A stretch of 64,000 nt of DNA from Azospirillum sp. B510 (GTDB taxonomy: Bacteria; Pseudomonadota; Alphaproteobacteria; Azospirillales; Azospirillaceae), in assembly GCF_000010725.1 (NCBI RefSeq), contig NC_013854.1, positions 434,001 to 498,000 of the forward strand. Direction: 5' to 3'. Under the pieces are notes generated by a model that searched no databases, was not told where the DNA came from, and saw nothing but the letters and a program-made list of their open reading frames with translations. The position numbers were made by a program, and so were the translations under genes. This document shows, in pieces, positions 53,740 through 62,471 of the stretch (positions within the stretch are counted from its first letter, which is position 1; each line of letters starts with the position of its first letter).

Positions 53740-54648
53740 ATGACGAACCGCCCCAACATCTACGCCGCCGCGCCGGTCGACCGCGCCTCCCTCCGCCGCA
53801 AGGACGAGGATTGGCTGACCCAGGCCTGGCTGGCGCCCGCCTCCCGCGTCCTGCCGGTCTGGCAGAGCAGGAGCTTCGTCGCCGGTCCGCAGGAGGCGCC
53901 GCGCGCCGTCCTGCTGCCGGCCGACGGGCTGGACGCGGTGCCGATCTTCCTCGGCCTGATGGAGGACGGCACCCCACTCTTCGCCGTCGATCTGTCGATG
54001 GTGGAGGAGCCGGACGCCCTGCCGGCGCTGCGCGGCGGCGGCCGCTTCGAGGATCTGCGCGCCACCGGGCCGCTGATGCCGGAAGGGGAGGCGGCGCTGT
54101 GCGCCTATGCCCGCGGCATGGTGTGGTGGAACGCCCGCCACCGCTTCTGCGGAGTCTGCGGCTCCCCGGCGGCATCGGCGGAAGGCGGCCATGTGCGGCT
54201 CTGCACCAATCCGGATTGCGCCACCCAGCATTTCCCGCGCACCGACCCGGCGGTGATCATGCTGGTCCATGACGGCGGCGACCGCGTGGTGCTGGGCCGC
54301 CAGAGCCGGTTTCCGCCCGGCATGCATTCGGTTCTCGCCGGCTTCCTCGAACCCGGCGAGAGCCTGGAGGACACGGTGGCCCGCGAGGTGTTCGAGGAGG
54401 TCGGGCTGACCGTGACCGACATCCGCTACCGCTCGTCGCAGCCCTGGCCCTTCCCGTCGTCGCTGATGCTGGGCTTCACCGCGCGGGCCACCAGCTTCGC
54501 CATCGACACCGGCAACGACGAGCTGGAAAGCGCCGCCTGGTTCGACCGCGCTTTCCTGCGCGGCCATGTGCCGGACGAGAGCTTCCGCCTTCCCCGGACC
54601 GACTCGATCGCCAACCGCCTGATCCGGGAATGGCTGGCGGAGGGGTGA
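53740..54648 (+). CDS. nudC: NADH pyrophosphatase / NAD-cap hydrolase NudC
   Basis: A 302-aa protein from ATG 53740. A zinc ribbon has four cysteines (RFCGVCGSPA and LCTNPDCATQHFPRTDPAVI), followed by the Nudix box GFLEPGESLEDTVAREVFEE with EVGL. The SQPWPFPSSLMLGF motif marks the NudC group, which hydrolyses NADH and removes NAD caps from RNA. The frame extends far upstream but overlaps the opposite hisN gene, so it is not used. Confidence 0.95.
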   Translation: MTNRPNIYAAAPVDRASLRRKDEDWLTQAWLAPASRVLPVWQSRSFVAGPQEAPRAVLLPADGLDAVPIFLGLMEDGTPLFAVDLSMVEEPDALPALRGGGRFEDLRATGPLMPEGEAALCAYARGMVWWNARHRFCGVCGSPAASAEGGHVRLCTNPDCATQHFPRTDPAVIMLVHDGGDRVVLGRQSRFPPGMHSVLAGFLEPGESLEDTVAREVFEEVGLTVTDIRYRSSQPWPFPSSLMLGFTARATSFAIDTGNDELESAAWFDRAFLRGHVPDESFRLPRTDSIANRLIREWLAEG

Positions 54649-54658
54649 TCAACCTTCC

Positions 54659-54964
54659 TCAATGCCAGTGCCGCGTCTCCGCGGCCCGGTGGGGAGAGTG
54701 GCGGCGATCGAAGGGGTTGGGGTGGCGGGCGCAGGTGTCGTTGTACAGCGCCAGCAGCGTCGCGGTCTCGGCCGGGTTGTGATGGGCGCGGCAGAGATTG
54801 TCCCACACCATCTGACGGACGGCGGCGTCACCCCAGGGTTCGTTGAGAAAGGCCGCCCCCTTCTCAAGCGCGGTCATGAAGGGGAGATGTTCGTGAGTGG
54901 CGATCTGCGCCACCTCCTCCGCCTCCAGATTGGCCAGTCCCAGACAATCTTCCATCGTGAGCAT
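54659..54964 (-). CDS. Hypothetical 101-aa protein
   Basis: About 101 aa from ATG 54964, with a GGAGG Shine-Dalgarno six bases upstream. It is helical and acidic in its first half (LTMEDCLGLANLEAEEVAQI), with FMTALEKGAAFLNEPWGDAA and a His-rich tail (HSPHRAAETRHWH). No signal or membrane segment. I recognise no motif beyond this. The gap to pheA upstream (54965-55219) has no gene, only a weak TATAAA-like box near 55092 on the minus strand. Confidence 0.65.
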   Translation of the reverse strand: MLTMEDCLGLANLEAEEVAQIATHEHLPFMTALEKGAAFLNEPWGDAAVRQMVWDNLCRAHHNPAETATLLALYNDTCARHPNPFDRRHSPHRAAETRHWH

Positions 54965-55219
54965 GGCAACCTCCATCCATGGCGCCATGGCCGTCGGCGG
55001 GGTCTCACCCGTCAGCCGCCGTGGGAGTGTGCCGTGTTGTGGTCGGTCCTGTTCGTGGTCGCTTGAAACCGACCCGTTCCAGCCCCTCCTTTATAACAAC
55101 TTCCGCTAATCTTTCCCAGGCCCCGGCTCTCGTGACGCGGGTTAAGTCACGTCACTGCGGCGGAATGACGCGCGACTTGCGGCAATCGCGAAACAGGCTT
55201 GATGTGTCGCGGGAGGGAC

Positions 55220-56086
55220 TCAGTCCTCGCCGATGCGCTGGCTGTCCTGATAGCGGAAGGGGTTGGCCGGATAGACGCCGAGGATCTTCACCTCGCGGGC
55301 GAAGAAATCCAGCTCCTCCAGCGCGAGGCGCAGCGGGCGCTCGTCCGGATGGCCCTCGACGTCGGCATAGAACTGGGTCTGGGTGAAATGGCCGCCGACC
55401 ATGTAGCTTTCCAGCTTGGTCATGTTGATGCCGTTGGTGGCGAAGCCGCCCAGCGCCTTGTAGAGCGCCGCCGGCACGCTGCGGACGCGGAAGACGAAGG
55501 TGGTGATCGTCTTGCAGGATCCGGCGGCCGGCAGCTTCGGCTCGCGCGCCAGGATCAGGAAGCGGGTGGTGTTGTGGCTGGCGTCCTCGATCCCGCTCTT
55601 CAGGATGTCGAGGCCGTAGATCTCGGCGGCCAGCGAGGAGGCGATGGCGGCATGGCGCGGATCGTTCAGCGCCGCGATCTCCTTCGCCGCCCCCGCCGTG
55701 TCGGCATGGTTGATCGGCTCCAGGCCCAGGCCGCGGATGGCGGTCTGGCATTGCGACAGCGCCTGGATGTGGCTGCGCACCGTCCGGATGCTGTCCAGCG
55801 TGGCGCCCTTCGGCGCCAGCAGCTGATGGTTCACCCGCTGGAAATGCTCGCCGATGATGTGCAGGCCGCCTTCGGGCAGCAGGTAATGGTTGTCGGCGAC
55901 GCGGCCGGCGATGGAATTCTCCACCGGGATCATCGCCAGCGAGGCCCGGCCCTCGCGCACGGCGGCGAAGGCGTCGTCGAAGGTGGCGCAGGGCATCGTC
56001 GTCATGGTCGGCCGGGCGTTGCGGCAGGCCAGATCGGAATAGGCGCCGGGGAAGCCCTGGAAGGCGATGATGTTGGACGTGCCCAT
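55220..56086 (-). CDS. pheA: Prephenate dehydratase
   Basis: A 288-aa monofunctional enzyme that makes phenylpyruvate for phenylalanine. It begins IIAFQGFPGAYSDLACRNAR, shows the VREGRASLAMIPVENSIAGR strand, the catalytic TTRF in DASHNTTRFLIL and a C-terminal ACT domain with ALGGFATNGINMTKLESYMV for phenylalanine feedback. The chorismate mutase domain of enteric PheA is absent, as is usual in alphaproteobacteria. kdsB lies 60 bp upstream on the same strand, a conserved pairing in the class. Confidence 0.96.
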   Translation of the reverse strand: MGTSNIIAFQGFPGAYSDLACRNARPTMTTMPCATFDDAFAAVREGRASLAMIPVENSIAGRVADNHYLLPEGGLHIIGEHFQRVNHQLLAPKGATLDSIRTVRSHIQALSQCQTAIRGLGLEPINHADTAGAAKEIAALNDPRHAAIASSLAAEIYGLDILKSGIEDASHNTTRFLILAREPKLPAAGSCKTITTFVFRVRSVPAALYKALGGFATNGINMTKLESYMVGGHFTQTQFYADVEGHPDERPLRLALEELDFFAREVKILGVYPANPFRYQDSQRIGED

Positions 56087-56146
56087 GAACGGAATTCCCC
56101 CGGCGAATCTTATAACAAGGCTTGTGAGTGGGTGGTCTGTCAGGCG

Positions 56147-56956
56147 TCAGCCGGCGTCGCGGCCGGACAGCAGGGCGCAGGCGCGCTCCAGGTCGGCGGG
56201 AGTATCGACACCCAGCGGAACCGCGTCAACGACCGCCGCGTCGATGCGCATGCCGTTGGACAGGGCGCGCAGCTGTTCCAGCCTTTCGCGCCGCTCCAGC
56301 ACCGAGGGCGGCAGCGAGACGAAACGCTCCAGCGCCGCCCGGCGGTAGGCGTAGAGGCCGATGTGGTGATGGAGCGGGCCGTCGCCGGTCGGGGCGGTGG
56401 CGCGGGTGAAATAGAGCGCGCGGCCCAGCCGGGCTCCCGCCGGCAGTTCCAGCACCGCCTTTACCACGTTGGGATCGGTCCGCTCCTCCTCCCGCGTGAT
56501 CTCGGCCACCAGGGTGGCGATGTCGACCTCCGGGTCGGCCAGCGGGGCGAAGGCGGCGCGCACGCTCTCCGGTTCGATGGTCGGCAGGTCGCCCTGCACA
56601 TTCACCACCGCGTCGTGACGCCCGTCCGGATCGATCAGCCGCAGCGCCTCGAAGATGCGGTCGGAGCCCGAGGGATGGTCGGGCCGCGTCAGCACGGCGG
56701 TGCCGCCGGCGGCCTCGACCGCGCGGGCGATCTCCGGTTCGGCGCAGGCCACCACCACCGGGCCGATCTCCGCCTCCAGGGCGCGGCGCAGCACATGGAC
56801 GATCATCGGCGCGCCGAGGATGTCGGCCAGCGGCTTGCCGGGCAGCCGGGTCGAGGCCATGCGCGCCGGGATCACCACGACCGGGTTGGCGGGACGGCCG
56901 CCGGCGCGTTTGCCGGGGGAGGCGGCGGAGTGGTTGGCGGAGGTGGCGGTCGGCAT
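56147..56956 (-). CDS. kdsB: 3-deoxy-manno-octulosonate cytidylyltransferase
   Basis: A 269-aa enzyme that activates Kdo with CTP for lipopolysaccharide core synthesis. The nucleotide-binding start is [20 protein letters not shown], followed by [19 protein letters not shown] and [17 protein letters not shown] with the metal-binding aspartate, and [20 protein letters not shown]. The first 20 or so residues are a non-conserved Ala/Pro-rich leader, so the true start could be later. It is followed by pheA on the same strand and is divergent from a cytochrome c gene. Confidence 0.95.
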   Translation of the reverse strand: MPTATSANHSAASPGKRAGGRPANPVVVIPARMASTRLPGKPLADILGAPMIVHVLRRALEAEIGPVVVACAEPEIARAVEAAGGTAVLTRPDHPSGSDRIFEALRLIDPDGRHDAVVNVQGDLPTIEPESVRAAFAPLADPEVDIATLVAEITREEERTDPNVVKAVLELPAGARLGRALYFTRATAPTGDGPLHHHIGLYAYRRAALERFVSLPPSVLERRERLEQLRALSNGMRIDAAVVDAVPLGVDTPADLERACALLSGRDAG

Positions 56957-57305
56957 GGCGCGGAAACTCCGGTGGGACGGTCCGGTCGATCACGGATTCG
57001 TGACATGACCGGCGCGGGTGAACCACGGACGCCGGGGCGGCGTCAAGGGCCGGCATCGCGCATCCCTGTCATGGGGCAGGCGTCAAGTCGGTGGCGGGAC
57101 GCGACATATCCTGTTTTGCGATGCAGCGTAATGCGCAAGTAAATTAAGAGGCTGGTGACTGCGGCAAATTTGTATGCGACCTTTTTTCGCGGTCCGCCGG
57201 GCTATGACAAGCTTCGGACCGCGGGCTATGGTAGCCGCGGCGCGTTCAGCCGCGGGCGGGAGAAACGCCGGGTGCACTGAAATTAGGGAACAAAGGGGCT
57301 CATCA
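56957..57305. other. 349-bp divergent intergenic region, kdsB to cytochrome c
   Basis: No gene is visible. The middle (57105-57185) is AT-richer than its surroundings, as expected for promoters in both directions. A perfect 9-bp inverted repeat (CGCGGTCCG at 57188, CGGACCGCG at 57215, 18-nt spacer) follows a run of seven T. Two direct copies of CGGGCTATG lie at 57198 and 57222. The hairpin precedes the cytochrome gene by about 80 bp and could be an operator or leader element. Confidence 0.6.
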
Positions 57306-57845
57306 ATGAGCATGGAGTGGAACAAGATTTTCGGCGCCGTGCTGCTGGCCGGGCTGATCGCGATGCTGGCAGGATTCGCGTCCAAGGTGCTGGTTCATTC
57401 GAAGCCGCTCGAAAAGAGCGTCTATGTCGTCGCGACGCCCGAGGGGGCAAGCGCGCCCGCCGACAAGGGTGCCGCTCCCACCGGCCCGGCGCCGATCGCG
57501 CCGCTGCTCGCCGCCGCCAGCCCGGACGCCGGCCAGAAGGTCGCCAAGGCCTGCGCCGCCTGCCACAGCTTCGACAAGGGCGGTGCCGCCAAGGTCGGAC
57601 CCAACCTGTATGGCGTCGTCGGCGGCCCGAAGGGGCACATGTCGGGCTTCGGTTACTCCGACGCGCTGGTCAAGACCGGCGGCAGCTGGAGCTATGACGA
57701 GCTGAACAAGTTCCTCTATGATCCGAAGGCCTATGCCCCGGGGACCAAGATGACCTTCGCCGGTCTGAAGAAGGACGAGGACCGCGCCGCCGTCATCGCC
57801 TATCTGCGCTCGCTGGCCGACAGCCCGCAGCCGCTGCCGCAATAA
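57306..57845 (+). CDS. Membrane-anchored class I cytochrome c (CycM-like)
   Basis: A 179-aa protein from ATG 57306, with AAAGGGG before it. The N-terminus is an uncleaved membrane anchor (IFGAVLLAGLIAMLAGFASK), followed by an Ala/Pro linker and a mono-haem domain: CAACH (about residue 90), then GPNLYGVVGGPKGHMSGFGY and the distal methionine in PGTKMTFAGLKKDEDRAAVI. It resembles CycM/cytochrome c552 of rhizobia, which carries electrons from the bc1 complex to terminal oxidases at the periplasmic face. A good terminator follows. Confidence 0.92.
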   Translation: MSMEWNKIFGAVLLAGLIAMLAGFASKVLVHSKPLEKSVYVVATPEGASAPADKGAAPTGPAPIAPLLAAASPDAGQKVAKACAACHSFDKGGAAKVGPNLYGVVGGPKGHMSGFGYSDALVKTGGSWSYDELNKFLYDPKAYAPGTKMTFAGLKKDEDRAAVIAYLRSLADSPQPLPQ

Positions 57846-57891
57846 CCGCCGCGACGATCAAGGTGCCGGGCGTCCCCCGGCTGAACAATCG

Positions 57892-57927
57892 AAGGCCCTG
57901 CTCTCCCGGGAGGGCGGGGCCTTTTTC
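57892..57927 (+). terminator. Rho-independent terminator of the cytochrome c gene
   Basis: AAGGCCC and GGGCCTT close a stem with an inner TCTCCCGGGAG-type part and are followed by a run of five T and CC. It lies 47 bp after the stop codon, between convergent genes. Confidence 0.8.
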
Positions 57928-57957
57928 CGTTCGCGGTCCCGCGCGCCGATCCGGCGC

Positions 57958-58818
57958 CTACCGGCGCAGGCCGCGGGCGATCTCCAGATAGTCGGGCTCG
58001 TTCTCCGGGGTCAGCCAGCCGTGGCGGATCAGGAAATCGGTCACCACGAGGTTGACGTTGAATTTCCAGTCATCGCCGCCGCGCACCGACTCCGCCACCT
58101 TGTCCAGCGGCCAGAGCTCGAAGGACTCGACCTCGCCGTCGGTGTTGACCGGGATGAGGTCGGGCGGCAGTTCCAGGTCATAGACGAACAGGCGGTCGCG
58201 CTTCAGCCCGGCCGGGGTCTCCATCATGTAGCTGATGGCGCCCACCGGCACCGCCAGCCGTGCGGTCGCCGCGTCCAGCCCGGCCTCCTCGGCGGCCTCC
58301 TTCTCCAGATTCTCGGCCAGGCTCAGGCCGATGGGCTGACCGCCGGCGATCAGGTTGTCGAGCTGTCCGGGGGCGATTTCGCGGTCGCGGGCGCGGCGGC
58401 CGACCCACAACGACAGGCCGCCGGAGCCGGTGCGGACGAAGCCGTTGATGTGGAGGCCATAGGCCTCGATCCCGAAGGCGCCGACGGCGGCGCGGTCCAG
58501 CCGGGCCAGCGGCTCCGCTCCCCAGCGTGGCAGGACCGGATAATATTCCCCGCGCAGCGCCTTGACCGTGCCCTGTTCCACCAGAAAGGCGGCGGCATGG
58601 TCGAGCAGGGTGGAGCGCGCCTCGAAATCCCGGATCCCTGGCGCGATGGTCAGCCGCTCGGCGGTGACGACGAAGCCGGGATCGACGCCGGGCAGTGCCT
58701 CGGCCAGGGTGTGGCGCACCCAGCCCACGGTGTGGCCGTCCAGCTCGAACGGGCGGAAGCCGGACAGGTCATGCGCGTTGCACGCGCGGATATGATCGAG
58801 GAAGCTCATGCCGTCCAT
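57958..58818 (-). CDS. Nudix hydrolase with N-terminal DUF4743-type domain
   Basis: A 286-aa protein. The first half (MSFLDHIRACNAHDLSGFRP, PFELDGHTVGWVRHTLAEAL) is the DUF4743-type domain seen in plant and bacterial proteins that resemble thiamine-pyrophosphokinase-associated Nudix enzymes. The Nudix box is degenerate but visible (GGQPIGLSLAENLEKEAAEE with AGL). The ending SVRGGDDWKFNVNLVVTDFL is typical of the group. Members act on oxidised thiamine diphosphate in reports I recall, but the substrate here is unproven. Start 58809 is an alternative. Confidence 0.82.
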   Translation of the reverse strand: MDGMSFLDHIRACNAHDLSGFRPFELDGHTVGWVRHTLAEALPGVDPGFVVTAERLTIAPGIRDFEARSTLLDHAAAFLVEQGTVKALRGEYYPVLPRWGAEPLARLDRAAVGAFGIEAYGLHINGFVRTGSGGLSLWVGRRARDREIAPGQLDNLIAGGQPIGLSLAENLEKEAAEEAGLDAATARLAVPVGAISYMMETPAGLKRDRLFVYDLELPPDLIPVNTDGEVESFELWPLDKVAESVRGGDDWKFNVNLVVTDFLIRHGWLTPENEPDYLEIARGLRR

Positions 58819-58968
58819 CTAAGCGGGGGCGGGCGGGCGGCGCAACCGCTCATCCAGGGCAGTCCCAGGGCAGAGGGCCCAGGGCGGTCCGGGGGCTTGT
58901 CCGGCCCGTCATGACCTTCGGCATCTTGCGCGGCACTGGTTGCCATCGTACACAATACGGGTCACGAA

Positions 58969-59463
58969 ATGACCGCCGGTGCGCATCCGCCTGGGGTCGC
59001 TCAAGCGAAGGGGCGGGGCGTGGTGGCTGACCGATCGGCTGAGATCGCTGCGATGGGCAAGACGGAGACGCTGTTCGGCGCCCTGTCGGTCCTGGTGGTC
59101 GAGGATGAATCCTTCACCCGGATGGTGTTGGCCAAGATGCTGGGCGCGCTGGGCGTCAAGGCGGTGCATCAGGCCGCCGACGGCGAATCGGGGCTCGCCG
59201 CCGTCGCCGCCCATTCCCCCGATCTGGTTCTGTGCGACGTGGAAATGCAGCCAATGGACGGTTTTGGATTCGTCCAGAAGTTGCGTGTCAGTGGCGAGCC
59301 GCGCGGCAGCGCCTTGCCGGTCGTGCTGATGAGCGGCCGTGTCGATGACGACCGCAAGGCCAAGGCGCAGGCCAGCGGAGCCGACCGGGTGCTGGTCAAG
59401 CCGGTCACGCCGGCCAGTCTGCGCGAAGCCCTGGCGATGGCGACGGCCGCCCAGCCGGCCTGA
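58969..59463 (+). CDS. Single-domain response regulator (CheY-like)
   Basis: A 164-aa protein from ATG 58969; ATG 59053 would give a bare receiver of 136 aa. The receiver shows SVLVVEDESFTRMVLAKML with the acidic pair, the phosphoacceptor Asp in DLVLCDVEMQPMDGF, the conserved Ser-like site in VVLMSGRVDDD and Lys in DRVLVKPVTPAS. It has no output domain. It may shuttle phosphate or act on a partner protein. No kinase is adjacent. The divergent neighbour is the Nudix gene. Confidence 0.9.
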   Translation: MTAGAHPPGVAQAKGRGVVADRSAEIAAMGKTETLFGALSVLVVEDESFTRMVLAKMLGALGVKAVHQAADGESGLAAVAAHSPDLVLCDVEMQPMDGFGFVQKLRVSGEPRGSALPVVLMSGRVDDDRKAKAQASGADRVLVKPVTPASLREALAMATAAQPA

Positions 59464-60378
59464 GGCCCGCCTGATCTGGGAATTGTGCGAAACTCGGGTC
59501 ATCCCTTGGAAATCCGGGACAGCCGCGCTTGGCAAGGGGCCATGCGCGAGCGGGCCAAAAAAATGTCCTGAGCCGTGGCAAGCCTGCCAAGTGGTTGAAA
59601 CAGTTCGGTAATCGAGCGGTAACGATTCGCCGTGCCCCATCCTTGTCCGACCGCCTCCAAATTTCCGCCTTGTTGATGGGCATGATTGGGACGCAACATC
59701 GTCGGAAAGAGGTGTTGTGAGGCCCGGCTGCCATCGCGGCAAGCCACTGCGGCAAACCGCAACGCCCCTTGCGGGAATTGTTAAGGTTTGGAGTTCAGCA
59801 TCGACGGTAATTCCCTGCGCCGTGCTTGGTCGAGGCGGCGCGCTTGCTTGAGGAGGCCGATGGCGTGATCAGGAGCGCCCAGTCGAATCGCAATGGGCAC
59901 CTCTCCCCGACTGGACGGGCAATGACGATTGCCGCCGGTTTCACGCCGTCACCCGCCGATGCCGTCACACTTTTTTCGCCGAACCTTCCGCCGCTCTCGC
60001 GGGTTGAGAGGGCGCGCTCGCCGCACCCATACCAGCCATGGGACCTAGGTCCTAAGGCCGAGGCCGGCTTCAAGGCCGGCTCAAAGGCGGGCATTCCGGC
60101 TATGGAGCCTGAATGCCTGGAAAGCTCCAGGTGGAGCATTACATTCAAAAATGACTCGTTCGGGGGTTGCCGCGTCGTGAGACGGACGGCTCCCGGCCCT
60201 CAAAGGACCGTTCCTTACACCAGACCGCTGGCTTCTACCGCTGAGCGGGAAGGTTGCGGACCCGATGCGGTCGGCGCCTTCCCTGGAGTGCCCCTTGGAT
60301 CGCGGCATGCGCCGCGCCCTGCCGCCGCAGCCACCGGCGGCGCCCCGGCGCATCGGACCAGATAAGACGGAGCGACGA
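59464..60378. other. 915-bp intergenic region upstream of prkA
   Basis: No convincing gene. A frame that could start at GTG 59865 after AGGAGG runs to 60365, but its third-position G/C (about 63 percent by eye) is far below that of real genes here. Visible structure: a perfect 12-bp palindrome GGACCTAGGTCC (60041-60052), a hairpin GCTCCA-GG-TGGAGC (60124-60137) and a 12-bp imperfect tandem repeat (60062-60085). The base composition is more balanced than in coding sequence, consistent with a long regulatory leader for prkA. I found no sigma-54 or EcfG-type promoter. Confidence 0.7.
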
Positions 60379-62325
60379 ATGTTCCCGGCCGACGAACTGT
60401 TCACGCGCTACACGCAGAATTACGAGACCCGCCGCGAGACCGAGATGTCCTTGATGGACTATCTCCAGCTGTGCCGCGACGATCCCATGGCCTACGCCTC
60501 GGCCGCCGAACGCATCCTCGCCGCCATCGGCGAGCCGGAGGTGGTCGATACGGCCCGCGACCCGCGCCTGGGCCGCATCTTCATGAACCGGACCATCAAG
60601 GTCTATCCCGCCTTCTCCGAGTTCTACGGCATGGAGGAGACGATCGAACGGATCGTCGGCTTCTTCCGCCACGCCGCCCAGGGACTGGAGGAGCGCAAGC
60701 AGATCCTCTACCTGCTGGGTCCGGTCGGCGGCGGCAAGTCGTCGCTGGCCGAACGGCTGAAATCGCTGGTGGAGAAATGCCCGATCTATGTCCTGAAGGC
60801 CGGCAAGGAGATCAGCCCGACCTTTGAAAGCCCGCTCGGCCTGTTCAACCCGGACGAGATCGGCGACGAGCTGGAGGATCGCTTCGGCATCCCCAAGCGC
60901 CGCCTGACCGGGTTGATGAGCCCGTGGGCGGTCAAGCGCCTCGACGAGTTCGGCGGCGACATCACCCGCTTCAAGGTGGTGAAGCTGCACCCCAGCAAGC
61001 TGCGCCAGATCGGCGTGACCAAGACCGAGCCGGGCGACGAGAACAACCAGGACATCTCGTCCCTGGTCGGCAAGGTCGACATCCGCAAGCTGGAGATCTA
61101 CAGCCAGAACGATCCCGACGCCTACAGCTTCTCCGGCGGCCTGAACCGGGCGACCCAGGGCATGCTGGAATTCGTCGAGATGTTCAAGGCGCCGATCAAG
61201 ATGCTGCATCCCCTGCTGACCGCGACGCAGGAGGGCAATTATGTCGGGTCGGAGAATATCGGCGCCATCCCCTTCCAGGGCGTGATCCTGGCCCACTCCA
61301 ACGAGGCGGAGTGGCAGACCTTCAAGAACAACAAGAACAACGAGGCCTTCATCGACCGCATCTGCGTGATCAAGGTCCCCTACTGCCTGCGGGTGGCGGA
61401 GGAGCAGAAGATCTACGACAAGCTGGTGCGCGGCTCCGATCTGGCGACCGCCCCCTGCGCGCCGTCGACCTTGGAGATGCTGGCCCGCTTCTCGGTGCTG
61501 TCGCGCCTGCGCGAGCATCCCAACAGCAGCTTCTACAGCAAGATGCGGGTCTATGACGGCGAGAGCGTCAAGGAGACCGATCCCAAGGCCAAGTCGATGC
61601 AGGAGTACAAGGACCAGGCCGGCGTCGACGAGGGTATGGGCGGCATCTCCACCCGCTTCGCCTTCAAGGTGCTCGCCTCGACCTTCAACTACGACTCGAC
61701 CGAGATTTCGGCCGATCCGGTCCATCTGATGTATGTGCTGGAACAGGCGATCAAGCGCGAACAATTCCCGGAGGAGACCGAGAAGAAATACGTCGAGTTC
61801 ATCAAGGCCGAACTCGCCCCGCGCTATGCCGAGTTCATCGGCAACGAGATCCAGAAGGCCTATCTGGAATCCTACTCCGACTATGGCCAGAACCTGTTCG
61901 ACCGCTATGTCGATTACGCCGATGCCTGGATCGAGGATCAGGACTTCAAGGATCCCGACACCGGCCAGCTGATGAACCGCGAACTGCTGAACCAGGAGCT
62001 GACCAAGATCGAGAAGCCGGCGGGCATCGCCAACCCGAAGGATTTCCGCAACGAGGTGGTGAAGTTCGCCCTCAGGGCGCGGGCCGCCAATGCCGGACGC
62101 AACCCGTCCTGGACCAGCTACGAGAAGATCCGCGAGGTGATCGAGAAGCGGATGTTCAGCCAGGTCGAGGATCTGCTGCCGGTGATCAGCTTCGGCTCGA
62201 AGAAGGATGGCGAGACCGAGAAGAAGCACACCGAGTTCGTCTCGCGCATGATGACGCGCGGCTATACCGAGCGGCAGGTCCGCCGGCTGGTCGAGTGGTA
62301 CATGCGGGTGAAACAGGCGGGCTGA
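60379..62325 (+). CDS. prkA: PrkA serine protein kinase / AAA+ stress protein
   Basis: A 648-aa protein from ATG 60379, with GGAG seven bases before it. The AAA+ Walker A YLLGPVGGGKSSLAERLKS lies near residue 112-130, with the later LNRATQGMLEFVEMFKAPIK and LTATQEGNYVGSENIGAIPF, then AHSNEAEWQTFKNNKNNEAF. The C-terminal part is the PrkA kinase-like domain. PrkA is found with YeaH and SpoVR/YcgB in many bacteria, as here, and is linked to stationary phase and nitrogen stress. Length is standard. Confidence 0.96.
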   Translation: MFPADELFTRYTQNYETRRETEMSLMDYLQLCRDDPMAYASAAERILAAIGEPEVVDTARDPRLGRIFMNRTIKVYPAFSEFYGMEETIERIVGFFRHAAQGLEERKQILYLLGPVGGGKSSLAERLKSLVEKCPIYVLKAGKEISPTFESPLGLFNPDEIGDELEDRFGIPKRRLTGLMSPWAVKRLDEFGGDITRFKVVKLHPSKLRQIGVTKTEPGDENNQDISSLVGKVDIRKLEIYSQNDPDAYSFSGGLNRATQGMLEFVEMFKAPIKMLHPLLTATQEGNYVGSENIGAIPFQGVILAHSNEAEWQTFKNNKNNEAFIDRICVIKVPYCLRVAEEQKIYDKLVRGSDLATAPCAPSTLEMLARFSVLSRLREHPNSSFYSKMRVYDGESVKETDPKAKSMQEYKDQAGVDEGMGGISTRFAFKVLASTFNYDSTEISADPVHLMYVLEQAIKREQFPEETEKKYVEFIKAELAPRYAEFIGNEIQKAYLESYSDYGQNLFDRYVDYADAWIEDQDFKDPDTGQLMNRELLNQELTKIEKPAGIANPKDFRNEVVKFALRARAANAGRNPSWTSYEKIREVIEKRMFSQVEDLLPVISFGSKKDGETEKKHTEFVSRMMTRGYTERQVRRLVEWYMRVKQAG

Positions 62326-62471
62326 GGCCGGTGGACTGATGCCATGGACGGGGGGACGCGGAATTGCCGCGGGGTGGGGCGTTGCAACGCCCCGCGGCAA
62401 CCCCACTGTCATAGAATGCTGTCAGAGTGTGAAGGCCGCGTGACGAAACGGGTGGGAGGGCCAGCCCCTTG

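Noticed and set aside
59531..59546. Sigma-54-like TGGCAAGGGGCCATGC
   Set aside because: The distance between the GG and GC elements is 11 or more, not 10, and no -24/-12 fit results.
60041..60052. GGACCTAGGTCC palindrome as an operator
   Set aside because: It is a perfect 12-bp dyad but matches no operator I know and stands alone, so it is only mentioned as structure in the prkA leader.
59865..60365. Possible GTG-started gene with AGGAGG upstream, ending 13 bp before prkA
   Set aside because: Its third codon positions are only about 63 percent G/C by eye, far lower than real genes here, and the protein is low-complexity with no family-like pattern.
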